From Agaribacterium haliotis (GTDB lineage Bacteria; Pseudomonadota; Gammaproteobacteria; Pseudomonadales; Cellvibrionaceae), in the NCBI RefSeq assembly GCF_002312815.1, contig NZ_NKQJ01000011.1, positions 143,040 to 207,039 on the forward strand: a stretch of DNA of 64,000 nt. Direction: 5' to 3'. Positions within the stretch are counted from its first letter, which is position 1; every line of letters starts with the position of its first letter. Below are positions 24,547 to 33,192 of the stretch, one piece after another. Under the pieces are notes generated by a model. It made no database searches and was not told where the DNA came from. It saw nothing but the letters and a program-made list of their open reading frames with translations. Position numbers and translations under genes: made by a program.

Positions 24547-25827
24547 TTAGAAGATTACGTCAAAGCCCATGGAAAGTACGTCAACACCCTGAGTTTTGCC
24601 TTCGCTAGCGACAAACAGAGAGCCGCTGTCATCAGTACGTGCACTGTATTCAACTTTAAAGTCAGCACTTGGGTGGAAATCCCAGCGCAAGCCATAAGTC
24701 CACGTGCTTGCAGCAACATACAATTCATCGTTGTCGATTGGCTTGCCGTTGAGTGGGTTAATAATTGCTAACTCCAGAGTGTTCTGTGAGTAGGTGATGT
24801 GCGGGGTAAAGTCACCAAAGATCCAACCGGCACTAATCATCGCTGAGTCGAGTGCGGTCATACCTCTGTCCCAGGTACGCGGGTCAACCGGGTTAATAAC
24901 ATCGGTGACTGGCGTAGTACTGAAGTAGGCGTCGTCGTCGTGGAAACCACCGGCAGTACCCTCGACCAGAGCAAAGAAGTTACCTAGAGTAAGGTGCGCA
25001 GAAAGTGAGCCGAAGTAGCCAGGTTGCTCATTGCTTTTATCTGTCAGAGTTCCCCTAACATAGAAGTCACCCTGAACATAGGAGGCGCGAAGGCGAAGGT
25101 AGTCGTTACTCGCCTCAAGTAAACCGCCGGTCAGTGAGTCGGTTGAGGAGTCACCAAAGCGGCTCAGCGGGTTATATGCGGAGCCGGTGTAAATACGGCC
25201 CTGAGCTGACCATGAGCCAAAACTGGCGCGCTGGGTCAGGCTGACACCTTCAAAGGTGTTTTGCGTATTTGCATAAACGTCGATCGGTGGGCGAATCCAG
25301 TGGTAGGCATAACCTACGTCAAAGAAGTCACTGTAGTAATACAGCGGCAGGCGTTGACGACCGGCTTGCAAAGTCGTGTTTGGCGTAAAGTCGTAAGTCA
25401 GATAAGCCGATTCGAGCTCTGCCTGGAAGTCTTTAGAGCCGCGGCCAGTCAGCTGGGCGGTAAAGCTTAACCCATTGTTCAGGTCGCTTTTGATCTGCAG
25501 GCCATAGTTGCTGTCTGGTGTGAAGCTAAGCTGATCAGAATAGGCCGCTTTGCGGTTAACTGAAGTGGTACTTGCGCCAGCTTGGTTGGTTGGGTCGAGG
25601 TCACCCTCACAGGTAGTGCCTGGCTCACCGACGGCTAGGCCAATATAGCCGGGGTCGGCAGCAAACATCGCTTTACAGCCGAAAGGCAGGGTTTCTTGGT
25701 TGAGGGCAATACCACCGACAACGGAGGCAAAACCATTAAAGGTCGTTTCTGCGGCTATTGCCGACAGAGAAGCACTGCTGATCGCAGCGCCAAGCAAAGT
25801 CTTTTGCAGAAGCTTCGGGCTCATCAT
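24547..25827 (-). CDS. Outer-membrane porin-like beta-barrel
   Basis: A 426-aa protein with a signal peptide (about 1-26, AIAAETT) and alternating aromatic/polar strands ending in a C-terminal Phe (MGFDVIF), the usual signature for outer-membrane insertion. YLTYDFTPNTTLQAGRQRLP is typical of general/anion-selective porin folds. Two Cys (GCKAM, TTCEGD) occur early. It is first gene of the pair with the PstS-like protein, so it may serve phosphate or another anion, but this is inference. A run of two Met codons makes the start ambiguous by one codon. Confidence 0.85.
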   Translation of the reverse strand: MMSPKLLQKTLLGAAISSASLSAIAAETTFNGFASVVGGIALNQETLPFGCKAMFAADPGYIGLAVGEPGTTCEGDLDPTNQAGASTTSVNRKAAYSDQLSFTPDSNYGLQIKSDLNNGLSFTAQLTGRGSKDFQAELESAYLTYDFTPNTTLQAGRQRLPLYYYSDFFDVGYAYHWIRPPIDVYANTQNTFEGVSLTQRASFGSWSAQGRIYTGSAYNPLSRFGDSSTDSLTGGLLEASNDYLRLRASYVQGDFYVRGTLTDKSNEQPGYFGSLSAHLTLGNFFALVEGTAGGFHDDDAYFSTTPVTDVINPVDPRTWDRGMTALDSAMISAGWIFGDFTPHITYSQNTLELAIINPLNGKPIDNDELYVAASTWTYGLRWDFHPSADFKVEYSARTDDSGSLFVASEGKTQGVDVLSMGFDVIF

Positions 25828-26177
25828 TTGTTCCAATTAAATTGATTTCCGTCCGCGTAAGCGGGGTCTAGCTTGGCCGAAGGGGCGAAATGCCGAAGAT
25901 GATCCGTGTAGTAGGTGCCGAGGAGGGCTGCTTTGCTTCCTTACCAATACTTCAATGTATGGACAAGCGCGCGCATAATAACATTGGTTTAAAAATGATC
26001 AATAAAAATTTTTAGCGTCATTTCCGTAAATACTGCCATTTGAGTATAAAAATCAAACGTATGTTTCTATTTGTGAATAAGCGCAAAAATTGGAACGGTT
26101 TATGTCTGTACAAAAAATAGTCTTGTGGTATTGTGCGCCACCTCAAGATCCATCCCATCAGCCCCCCGGAGACCTCG
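25828..26177. other. Divergent promoter region
   Basis: A 350-bp spacer between the porin (minus) and the coiled-coil gene (plus), AT-rich at about 25975-26120. Both promoters should lie here. No gene is seen: the minus-strand frame 26018-26350 overlaps the coiled-coil gene and looks spurious. Confidence 0.5.
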
Positions 26178-27029
26178 ATGTTGCGCCCACTGGCCAAGGC
26201 CCTGCCCCTTCTTTTTACTTTTTTTGCTGTTGTGCAAGCGCCTGCCGCTGTTGCACAGAGTGAAAAGGAACTGCAGAAATTAGAACGGAGTTTAGTTTCT
26301 AAGCGTGAACAGCAGCAGCAAAACAGCACTCGCCTGAAGCAGTTGAACAAACAACTGAGCGAGGCAGAAAAAAACCTAGAACGTGTAGAAACTCAGATGT
26401 TGCGCGTATTTGATTTGGCTGAGAAGGATGCTTCAGCAGAGAACGTCAAAGCTGCAACTGATACCGCCGTGCTCTATAACCGTGCAAATGACCGTGTGCA
26501 AACGCTCGTTTCGGAGCGCGATCAGCTTAAAGCTGTGGAAGCGAAACTGGCGGTAGAGCTGCCAGTGCTCGATCAGCAGTACCGCTCAATGATGGCGAAC
26601 TATCGCTCGGGAGCTAAAACAACGGTTAAGAAAAGCTCGGCATCCAAAGCCAGCAAAGCGATGGTAAGCGGTCAGTGGCCCTACCTAAACGAGGGCTCTC
26701 AAGAACAAATTCAGTGGGCATCGTCGCGCCTCGCCGGTTTAGTTGGCCAAAAGGCGCTCGGCAATCAAGGTAAAGCGCCACTTAAAAAAGTTGAGTTAGT
26801 TGCTAAAGAGAGCTTCGGCAAAGTTGAAATGGACTACCTCGGCGACAAACTTTACACCGTTAAGGTCAAGGTTAAGGCTGGTCACCAGTTGTTTGAGCTG
26901 TTTAACAAAGAGCACTGGCACAGCATCCCGAAAGAGGATGACGGTGAGCTTTACCGCTTTGTGTTTGACGTAAATTCATTGAGTCAGCCAAAGCTGTTTG
27001 TATTTAAGGAAGCCCTGATCGAAGAGTAA
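26178..27029 (+). CDS. Periplasmic coiled-coil protein, paralogue of 61725-62633
   Basis: A 283-aa protein starting at the ATG just after CCCGGAGACCTCG. It has a signal peptide (about 1-27, AAVAQ), a long coiled coil (about 28-150, rich in Glu/Lys/Gln/Leu) and a C-terminal globular domain (about 190-283: MDYLGDKLYTVKVKVKAGH ... YRFVFDVNSL). The C-terminal domain aligns by eye with that of the 302-aa protein near 62 kb. It stops 6 bp before the CHI/TonB fusion gene, so both are probably one operon. No known family is recognised. Confidence 0.8.
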   Translation: MLRPLAKALPLLFTFFAVVQAPAAVAQSEKELQKLERSLVSKREQQQQNSTRLKQLNKQLSEAEKNLERVETQMLRVFDLAEKDASAENVKAATDTAVLYNRANDRVQTLVSERDQLKAVEAKLAVELPVLDQQYRSMMANYRSGAKTTVKKSSASKASKAMVSGQWPYLNEGSQEQIQWASSRLAGLVGQKALGNQGKAPLKKVELVAKESFGKVEMDYLGDKLYTVKVKVKAGHQLFELFNKEHWHSIPKEDDGELYRFVFDVNSLSQPKLFVFKEALIEE

Positions 27030-27035
27030 TAGAGC

Positions 27036-28382
27036 ATGTTAAGTTGTATGAATCGTCTATTGCTAATCGTTTTTAGCTTGCTTGCAGGCAGCGCCCACGC
27101 GGCAATGCTCAACGGCTTAAGTACTTACCAAAACTTGGGTAAAGATCAGTTTATCGCCGCGCTTTATACTGATGCGCCTGTGTCCGAGCCATCGTCACTG
27201 TTAAGCAGCGATGCCGCCGCACGAATGGAAATGCGTATAGTTGCACCGCGCATTACGCAGCGCCGTTTTATGTCGCGCCTGATTGAAAACTTAACGGTGA
27301 ACAGCGAGGCGGCAGCCCTAAATGCCCAGGTTGAAGCCTTGGGCAACTTGGGTAAAAGCCTGAAGTCGTCTTTAAAAACCGGTGACCGGCTGGTTGTTGA
27401 TTATCGCCCCGCCGAGGGCACGGTGATTAAATTAAACGGCACTGAGCTGTTGAGTTTGCGATCGGATGAGTTTTTTCGCCTGTTGTTGGCGACCTGGGTT
27501 GGCGATGTGCCGCTGAGTTCAGATTTCCGTGCGGCCATGCTTGCAGCGGGAAATGTCGACGAAGTTTTGCTGGCTCGTTATCAGGGGGTGGCGCCAAGCG
27601 ATGCCCGCAAAAGCGCCGTGGCCGCGTGGCAGCAACCGGCAGTAGAAAGTGTTGTTGAGGCGCAAACTGCGGCGCCGGCCAAAGCCGCAAGCGCAAGCGC
27701 AAGCTCAGCAGCTGCGGCCAAGCCTGTTGCCAAGCTTGCTTCAAGCAGTACTTCAGCGCTTGCCGCCAAGGTTGAAAGCAGCGATGCGGCTGTGAAAGCC
27801 AAGCCAGTTGTAAGCGCGCCGCCGAGCAGTGTTGAGACAAAAGCTCAGCCAGCTAAAACCGCGGCACCGGCTGCTGCAACAGCTACCAGTGCGGAAAAAA
27901 TTGATCAGCTTTACACGGCGGATGACTCAAAAAGCCCAACACAGGAAGCGGTGGCAGCGCAAAGCGAAGCGGATACTCAGTTGGCAGAAGCCAAACCTGC
28001 AGAGCCGGCGCCCGTGCAAAGTGCAGAACTTGAAGCAGAGCAAGACGCAGACGACGATGTTGCCCTGGTGCTCGACGAGCGCACAATCAAGCTTCGCCAA
28101 GATTATTACCGCTCGCTTACAGAGCAGGTGCTGAAATATCAGACCTTGCCGCGCCAGGCGTTCCAGCGCCGAATTGAAGGTGAAGTTCGCTTAGAAGTAA
28201 GCATTGACCGCAGTGGTTATATCACCGATGTGAAAATCACCAAAGAAAGTGCTCACACGATGTTTAATAAACAAGCGCTCAAGGCCGTTGAGAAAGCGTC
28301 GCCGTTCCCCGCGATACCCGAGGGTATTGTAGGCCGCGAGTTTAGCTTTTCTGTACCGCTAGCTTACGAGCTGCCCTATTAA
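27036..28382 (+). CDS. Chalcone-isomerase-like domain fused to a TonB C-terminal domain
   Basis: A 448-aa exported protein. Signal peptide about 1-22 (LLAGSAHA), then a chalcone-isomerase-like domain (about 25-190; GKDQFIAALY, KTGDRLVVDYRPAEGT, LNGTELL, WVGDVPLSSDFRAAML), a long Ala/Lys/Ser/Pro linker (about 200-345), and a TonB/TolA C-terminal domain (about 360-448; GEVRLEVSIDRSGYITDV, FNKQALKAVEKASPFP). TonB domains contact outer-membrane receptors, and CHI-like bacterial domains have no settled function. There is no obvious ExbB-interacting anchor apart from the signal segment. It pairs with the coiled-coil gene upstream. Confidence 0.85.
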   Translation: MLSCMNRLLLIVFSLLAGSAHAAMLNGLSTYQNLGKDQFIAALYTDAPVSEPSSLLSSDAAARMEMRIVAPRITQRRFMSRLIENLTVNSEAAALNAQVEALGNLGKSLKSSLKTGDRLVVDYRPAEGTVIKLNGTELLSLRSDEFFRLLLATWVGDVPLSSDFRAAMLAAGNVDEVLLARYQGVAPSDARKSAVAAWQQPAVESVVEAQTAAPAKAASASASSAAAAKPVAKLASSSTSALAAKVESSDAAVKAKPVVSAPPSSVETKAQPAKTAAPAAATATSAEKIDQLYTADDSKSPTQEAVAAQSEADTQLAEAKPAEPAPVQSAELEAEQDADDDVALVLDERTIKLRQDYYRSLTEQVLKYQTLPRQAFQRRIEGEVRLEVSIDRSGYITDVKITKESAHTMFNKQALKAVEKASPFPAIPEGIVGREFSFSVPLAYELPY

Positions 28383-28532
28383 CGGTGTGCTATTTGCGCC
28401 AGCGACAGTGAGTGTTTAGCTGGCGCAAATCTGCTGCTTTTTTTTCAATAAACATAGGAGTACTATTGCTTCGGCTAAGCTTGTTGTTGGTCGACAAGCT
28501 CTCTAGGAGGAGAGCGCGCTCAGGGGGTGAGC
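28383..28532. other. Spacer after the CHI/TonB gene
   Basis: It contains an imperfect inverted repeat (TTTGCGCCAGCGACAG ... TTAGCTGGCGCAAAT, about 28390-28429) followed by a T-rich stretch, so it probably ends the upstream operon. Confidence 0.5.
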
Positions 28533-28706
28533 ATGAAGCAATGGATGCCTTTTTTTGCCAGTATTGCCGGTCTTTTTCGGCCGCCTTGGCTTTACTTTGT
28601 TCTTATCTTTATCGCCTTGTGTCTGTTATTAGGCGAGTTACTTTCCAGTTATCACACGCAGTATTTGTCTTTTGATATTAAAGCTAGTGCCGATGCTTTA
28701 GTTTAG
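28533..28706 (+). CDS. 57-aa membrane peptide, unknown
   Basis: This short frame starts at an ATG preceded by a strong ribosome site (CAGGGGGTGAGC). It encodes MKQWMPFF..., a hydrophobic segment at about residues 19-37 (WLYFVLIFIALCLLLG) and a polar tail. A frame in another register (28412-28675) has no ribosome site and is rejected. Its function is unknown. It lies between the CHI/TonB gene and nagA. Confidence 0.55.
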   Translation: MKQWMPFFASIAGLFRPPWLYFVLIFIALCLLLGELLSSYHTQYLSFDIKASADALV

Positions 28707-28861
28707 ATTCTGCGTGCGCCAGGCAAGCATGCCCGGCTAGCTTAGGGGTATGCCTGCCGGCTAAAAAAGCGGCGGCTTTCACATATCTTCTGTTCTTCGC
28801 CTTTACAGTGCAGTTGGATGCTGTAAATTGCGTGTTATTACACATTTATTTTGATTTCTTT

Positions 28862-30013
28862 ATGCTTCAAGCCCTGCTAAACGCTCGCATCCATCAGCGC
28901 AACGGAAGTTGGCTCGACGGCCCTGCGCTGTTGCTAAACGGCAAGCATATCGAAGCGCTTGTCGATTATTCAGCAATTCCAGCGGCGGCTAAACGCATCG
29001 ATTTAGCCGGTAACTTTCTTGTTCCGGGCTTTTTTGATACGCAAGTGAATGGCGGTGCTGGTGTTTTATTTAATGACGAGCTAAGTAGCCCGGGCCTAAA
29101 TAAAATAGCCGAAGCTCATTTGCGCTACGGTACAACGGCGATGTTGCCGACGCTTATTAGCGATGAGCTCAGCGCTGTTGCCAAGGCTATCGAAGCGGTT
29201 GAAGAAAATATGGCCGAGCAGCAGAGCTCTGTTGTCGGTATTCATTTAGAAGGCCCTTTTTTAAATAGTGAGCGCCGCGGTGTGCACAAGGCCGATTATT
29301 TTTGTGCGCTCAATGAAGGTTCAGTTGAACTGTGCAGCTCGTTAAGCACAGGCGCTACTTTAATTACCCTGGCCCCTGAAAAAAACAGCAGTGCATGCAT
29401 AAGAGCGTTGGTTGAGCGCGGTGTGGTGGTCGCGGTCGGTCACAGCGCTGCGACCTACGACCAGGTTTGCGATGCACTTGCATGTGGGGTATCGAGTTTT
29501 ACTCATTTATTTAATGCGATGAGTCCACTGACAAGCCGCGAGCCCGGTGTGGTTGGCGCTGCTCTCGAGCACAAGCATGCCTGGGTTGGCATTATCGCCG
29601 ATGGCCACCACGTACACGAAGCCGCTTTACGCCTGGCGCTGGCTTGTAAAAGCAAAGGCAAGGTCGTATTGGTCACGGATGCTATGCCAAGTGTCGGCGC
29701 TGAAGATAAGCACTTCAAACTATACGGCGAAGACATTTCCGTTGAGGCTGGGCGCTGCCTCACAAAAAATGGAACCCTGGCCGGTTCCGATTTAGATATG
29801 CTCAGTGCAGTAAGATTCTGCGTAGATAAACTTCAGCTTGATTTGAGCGAAGCGATTAATATGGCCAGTTTGTATCCGGCTGAAATGATGGCGCTCGATG
29901 ACAAACTGGGTTCCATTGAGCCGGGCAAAGAGGCTTCACTGTTGGAGCTAAATAAAAACCTGGATTTGCAGCAGCTCTGGCTAAAAGGCCGGAGAACACG
30001 TTTTATTGTTTAG
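28862..30013 (+). CDS. nagA: N-acetylglucosamine-6-phosphate deacetylase
   Basis: Removes the acetyl group from GlcNAc-6-phosphate in amino-sugar catabolism or peptidoglycan/chitin recycling. The 383-aa amidohydrolase barrel shows GFFDTQVNGG, the metal ligand Glu in HLEGPF, His residues in VGHSAAT and FTHLFNAM, and the catalytic Asp in LVTDAMP. The start is set at the internal ATG (MLQALLNA) because the upstream residues do not match the family. The next gene is a kinase that would supply its substrate. Confidence 0.93.
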   Translation: MLQALLNARIHQRNGSWLDGPALLLNGKHIEALVDYSAIPAAAKRIDLAGNFLVPGFFDTQVNGGAGVLFNDELSSPGLNKIAEAHLRYGTTAMLPTLISDELSAVAKAIEAVEENMAEQQSSVVGIHLEGPFLNSERRGVHKADYFCALNEGSVELCSSLSTGATLITLAPEKNSSACIRALVERGVVVAVGHSAATYDQVCDALACGVSSFTHLFNAMSPLTSREPGVVGAALEHKHAWVGIIADGHHVHEAALRLALACKSKGKVVLVTDAMPSVGAEDKHFKLYGEDISVEAGRCLTKNGTLAGSDLDMLSAVRFCVDKLQLDLSEAINMASLYPAEMMALDDKLGSIEPGKEASLLELNKNLDLQQLWLKGRRTRFIV

Positions 30014-30111
30014 GGCCCAGAACTTTGGTCTTAATTCCGACAAGTGTGTTTGTTTGGTGGTTAAGGAGCTCGGTGCTTTTTGACTATCTGTTTTAGCAAA
30101 AGGAAAAGAAA

Positions 30112-31026
30112 ATGAGCTTAAACAAAGGTCCTTTTTTTGTTGGTGTCGATGGCGGTGGCAGCAAATGCCGGGCGATAGTTACCGATGCCAATAACAACGT
30201 GCTTGGCAGGGGCATTGCCGGGCCTGCCAATATTCATCAAAACTGGGATCAGGCGATCAACGCCATTCACGATGCAGTGGATTTTGCCTGTGCAGAAGCC
30301 GAGTTGAGTGACCAGAGCCAATTGATTGTGGGCATGGGCTTGGCGGGCATGAATATGCCTCGAGCTGCTGAACAGATGAAAAGCTGGGTGCACCCGTGGC
30401 TGCATATGTTTGTGACCACGGATTTACATATTGCCTGCCTAGCGGCGCACGACGATCAAAACGGTGCGGTGATTGTACTCGGTACCGGTTCGTGTGCTTT
30501 TTCCCTGAAGGATGGTCGCCAGCAGAGCTGGGGTGGTTATGGTTTCCCTTTTGGCGATCAGGCGAGTGGAGCCTGGTTTGGCATGCGTGCCATTCAGCAA
30601 GTTTTGTTGGCTTTAGATGGCCTGGCGCCGTCGGGGGAGCTGGTTGCGCGCGTTCAGCACAAACTCGGTGTGCACAGTGCAACGGAGTTGGCCGATCTTA
30701 TGGGGGCGGCAAGGCAGAGCCATGTCGCTCTGTTGGCGCCACTGGTATTTGATGCTGCCGATCACGGCGATGTTCAGGCCCTGGCACTATTGGACGAAGC
30801 GCAGGACTATGTAAAACGCTTGCTCGCTATACTGGAAAAAAATAATGCCTGTTCTGTTGCCCTGGTTGGCAGTGTTGCCGAGCGCTTGCGCAACTACTTA
30901 AGTATCGATCTGCAGCGCAAACTGCACAAATCAAAACTGGCACCCGAGTTTGGCGCTTTGAGTTATGCTCACGCCTGCATTGATGAGTTGCCGCAACTGC
31001 CGCGTTCAGGTTTTGCCGGCAATTAA
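30112..31026 (+). CDS. N-acetylglucosamine kinase-like BadF/BadG family ATPase
   Basis: A 304-aa actin-fold kinase. The N-terminal phosphate-1 loop is VGVDGGGSKCRA, with later LGTGSCAF (phosphate-2) and ALVGSVAERLR. The BadF/BadG/BcrA/BcrD family includes GlcNAc and glucosamine kinases. Next to nagA, the likely role is GlcNAc to GlcNAc-6-phosphate. There is a good ribosome site (AAAGGAAAAG). No PTS or GntR regulator is nearby. Confidence 0.9.
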   Translation: MSLNKGPFFVGVDGGGSKCRAIVTDANNNVLGRGIAGPANIHQNWDQAINAIHDAVDFACAEAELSDQSQLIVGMGLAGMNMPRAAEQMKSWVHPWLHMFVTTDLHIACLAAHDDQNGAVIVLGTGSCAFSLKDGRQQSWGGYGFPFGDQASGAWFGMRAIQQVLLALDGLAPSGELVARVQHKLGVHSATELADLMGAARQSHVALLAPLVFDAADHGDVQALALLDEAQDYVKRLLAILEKNNACSVALVGSVAERLRNYLSIDLQRKLHKSKLAPEFGALSYAHACIDELPQLPRSGFAGN

Positions 31027-31073
31027 GTGTGTGATTTTTACTTGTACAGATAAATAAAAAATAAGAGAAGTAA

Positions 31074-31892
31074 ATGTTAATAAAAAAATATTGCCTGGTT
31101 GTGCTGCTTTTTATATCTCCGGCGCTGTGGGCTCTCGATGCGCCCAGCTCCGATCAGCAGCAACTTGAAGGCGAAAAAAAACGCTCAGCAAAAGTCAAAG
31201 ATTCCATCGTTGGCAGCAATAAAGAGCAAGACTTCTCTTTGTATAGATTAAACTATGCAATTCTCAATGATGAGGATTTAATGCTGCAGTACAGCTTTAA
31301 GTACCGCATTATTGATGAGCTCTACCTCGCTTATACCAACTTGGTATTGTGGGATATTTATCACGAGCACCTGCCGGCGGAAGATAACAACTTTATGCCG
31401 GAGGCCTTTTATCGGCTGATGCTGGATAAGGGGCCGCTGGTTTCAGTTGACGCTGGCTGGTTTCACCGCAGCAATGGTGAGCAAGGTGAAGTGAGCCGGG
31501 CTTGGGATCGATGGCAAGTTCGTTTTAATACCATGTTTGAGCCCGGCGGCAAGCAGCTGTTGTGGACAAGCACAGTATTCAGTGATTTGAAAAAAAGCAA
31601 AAATAATAAAGATATCAACGACTATATTGGCCCGTGGGAAATGAACTTCACCTTGCGCAACGCCATCGACTGGAAAAACAACGAGTTGGATATCGGCTTT
31701 AAGTTAGTGCCCGGTGACGGCTGGCTGGATTTTGAGCGCGGCCAGCGTGTGATTGGTTTGCACTACCGGCAACCGTTTAAAGCATTTAAACCGACAATTT
31801 TTGCGCAGTACTTTTGGGGCTACAGTGAAGTTATTCGCTACTACAACCGAGAGCGCGAGGCGTTTCGCCTCGGTTTGAGTTTTCATTATTAG
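31074..31892 (+). CDS. pldA: Outer-membrane phospholipase A
   Basis: A 272-aa outer-membrane enzyme that hydrolyses phospholipids misplaced in the outer leaflet. It has a signal peptide (1-21, LWA) and a 12-strand barrel. The active site GWFHRSNG contains H131 and S133, matching the HxSNG motif of OMPLA; SRAWDRWQVRF follows as in the family. It ends in aromatic FHY. It lies 47 bp after the kinase gene, so co-transcription is possible. Confidence 0.92.
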   Translation: MLIKKYCLVVLLFISPALWALDAPSSDQQQLEGEKKRSAKVKDSIVGSNKEQDFSLYRLNYAILNDEDLMLQYSFKYRIIDELYLAYTNLVLWDIYHEHLPAEDNNFMPEAFYRLMLDKGPLVSVDAGWFHRSNGEQGEVSRAWDRWQVRFNTMFEPGGKQLLWTSTVFSDLKKSKNNKDINDYIGPWEMNFTLRNAIDWKNNELDIGFKLVPGDGWLDFERGQRVIGLHYRQPFKAFKPTIFAQYFWGYSEVIRYYNREREAFRLGLSFHY

Positions 31893-31923
31893 CGCATTTA
31901 GCCCGGCGAGTAGCATTCACGCG

Positions 31924-33192
31924 TTACCAGGGGTAGGCGGCGCTTAGATACAGGCCCCAACTGTGATCGCTCTTGGCCACATCCATGCGCCCAACAGAGC
32001 CTTGCAGATTGGCGCGCAGCCCAACCCCGGCGGACCACTGCATATCCCGGTGCAGCTCGATTAAATCGTAGCGCTTGTTGACGCGCCCGAGCTCAGCGAA
32101 GGTGGCCCACTGCAAATCAAAGTGCGGTACAAAATCTGGCAGCGGCAGCAGATTGATCGGGTTGTGTTTAAATGTGTAGCGGTGTTCCAGGCCGTAATAA
32201 ATGGCCGACCTGTCGTGATAGCGGCGATAAGGCATTGCCCGCAACCTGTCGTAGCCGCCGAGACTTGGCTGTTCAAATTCTGGTGGGCGGCCGCCAGAGC
32301 TCCAGCTAGTGACATCGGCGCTGTAAAAATTCATCGCTAAAACTCTGTCTTTGGCCCAGCTGCTTGGGCCGAGTGGCCAGTACTTGCTCATATCGAGTTC
32401 GATTTTAGTCCACGAGCCAGAGCTGTCGAATTTGCCAGAATCGCGGCTTAAGGTTAGCTTGTGATTGGAGCCCATGCTCGGCTGGGCACTCCAATTGCGG
32501 TTGTCATACTGGGCGGATATGCGCACGCCGCTGCTGTGTTTGTTATAGCTGGAGTTATATTGGTCATCAAAGCGCTGGCGATGAGCAAACAGTTCGGTGC
32601 CGATAAAAAAACGCCCGGAACGCTTGGGGTTAAAAAAGCTGCCACCTGCTGCAGTTTCTTTTACCAGTTGGCCTTTGTAGGTGTGAAACTCGTGAATGCC
32701 ACTGCTCTCCCCGTCGCCCCATGGCAGCACATAATAAAATTTCAAATTAAAGTAGGCATCTTCGCCAGTTGATTCGACATAATTTTTATTGCTGCTGTCA
32801 TTGCTGCCGGCGACCTCATCGCTGAAATTGGGGTTGCCGTCGCGAAATACTTTAACATCGTGGCGCCAACCCCAGTGCAAACTGCTGTCGAGAAACAAGC
32901 GCTCAAGCAGTTGGCTTTGGTAGCTGTAAAACCACAGCCCTCTCGAGCCGCTTTTACTGGTATAGGCGGAAACAAAAAAACTTTCCTGAGGCTGGCGAAA
33001 ACCGCTTATATAAGCCCCCGCACCGATAGCTAAATCTAAATAGTCTGAATAATAAAGGCCCGGTGCGGCAAACCAGCTTTTGCCATCGTCGTCTTCATCT
33101 TCGCTGACTACTGTGTTGTCGGCTAAACAAGCGCTACTAAAAATACAAAAAACCAGGGTTAGTACCCCGAGGGTGAAACTAGAATCGGTCAT
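31924..33192 (-). CDS. POTRA-less Omp85-like outer-membrane barrel
   Basis: A 422-aa protein with a signal peptide (about 1-25, ACLAD) and a beta-barrel resembling the surface-antigen (D15/BamA/TamA) C-terminal domain: LGGYDRLRAMPYRRYHD is the conserved region near the lid loop, and it ends SAAYPW. No POTRA repeats precede the barrel, so it cannot be a standard assembly or secretion factor. Its ATG overlaps the stop of the AraC-type regulator (TAATG), so it is translationally coupled to it. Confidence 0.82.
   Translation of the reverse strand: MTDSSFTLGVLTLVFCIFSSACLADNTVVSEDEDDDGKSWFAAPGLYYSDYLDLAIGAGAYISGFRQPQESFFVSAYTSKSGSRGLWFYSYQSQLLERLFLDSSLHWGWRHDVKVFRDGNPNFSDEVAGSNDSSNKNYVESTGEDAYFNLKFYYVLPWGDGESSGIHEFHTYKGQLVKETAAGGSFFNPKRSGRFFIGTELFAHRQRFDDQYNSSYNKHSSGVRISAQYDNRNWSAQPSMGSNHKLTLSRDSGKFDSSGSWTKIELDMSKYWPLGPSSWAKDRVLAMNFYSADVTSWSSGGRPPEFEQPSLGGYDRLRAMPYRRYHDRSAIYYGLEHRYTFKHNPINLLPLPDFVPHFDLQWATFAELGRVNKRYDLIELHRDMQWSAGVGLRANLQGSVGRMDVAKSDHSWGLYLSAAYPW

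Noticed and set aside
28412..28675. 87-codon frame downstream of the CHI/TonB gene
   Set aside because: Basic, irregular sequence without ribosome site; the 57-aa frame in another register is better supported.
31924..33192. TpsB/two-partner secretion transporter
   Set aside because: No POTRA domains and no adjacent TpsA-type exoprotein.
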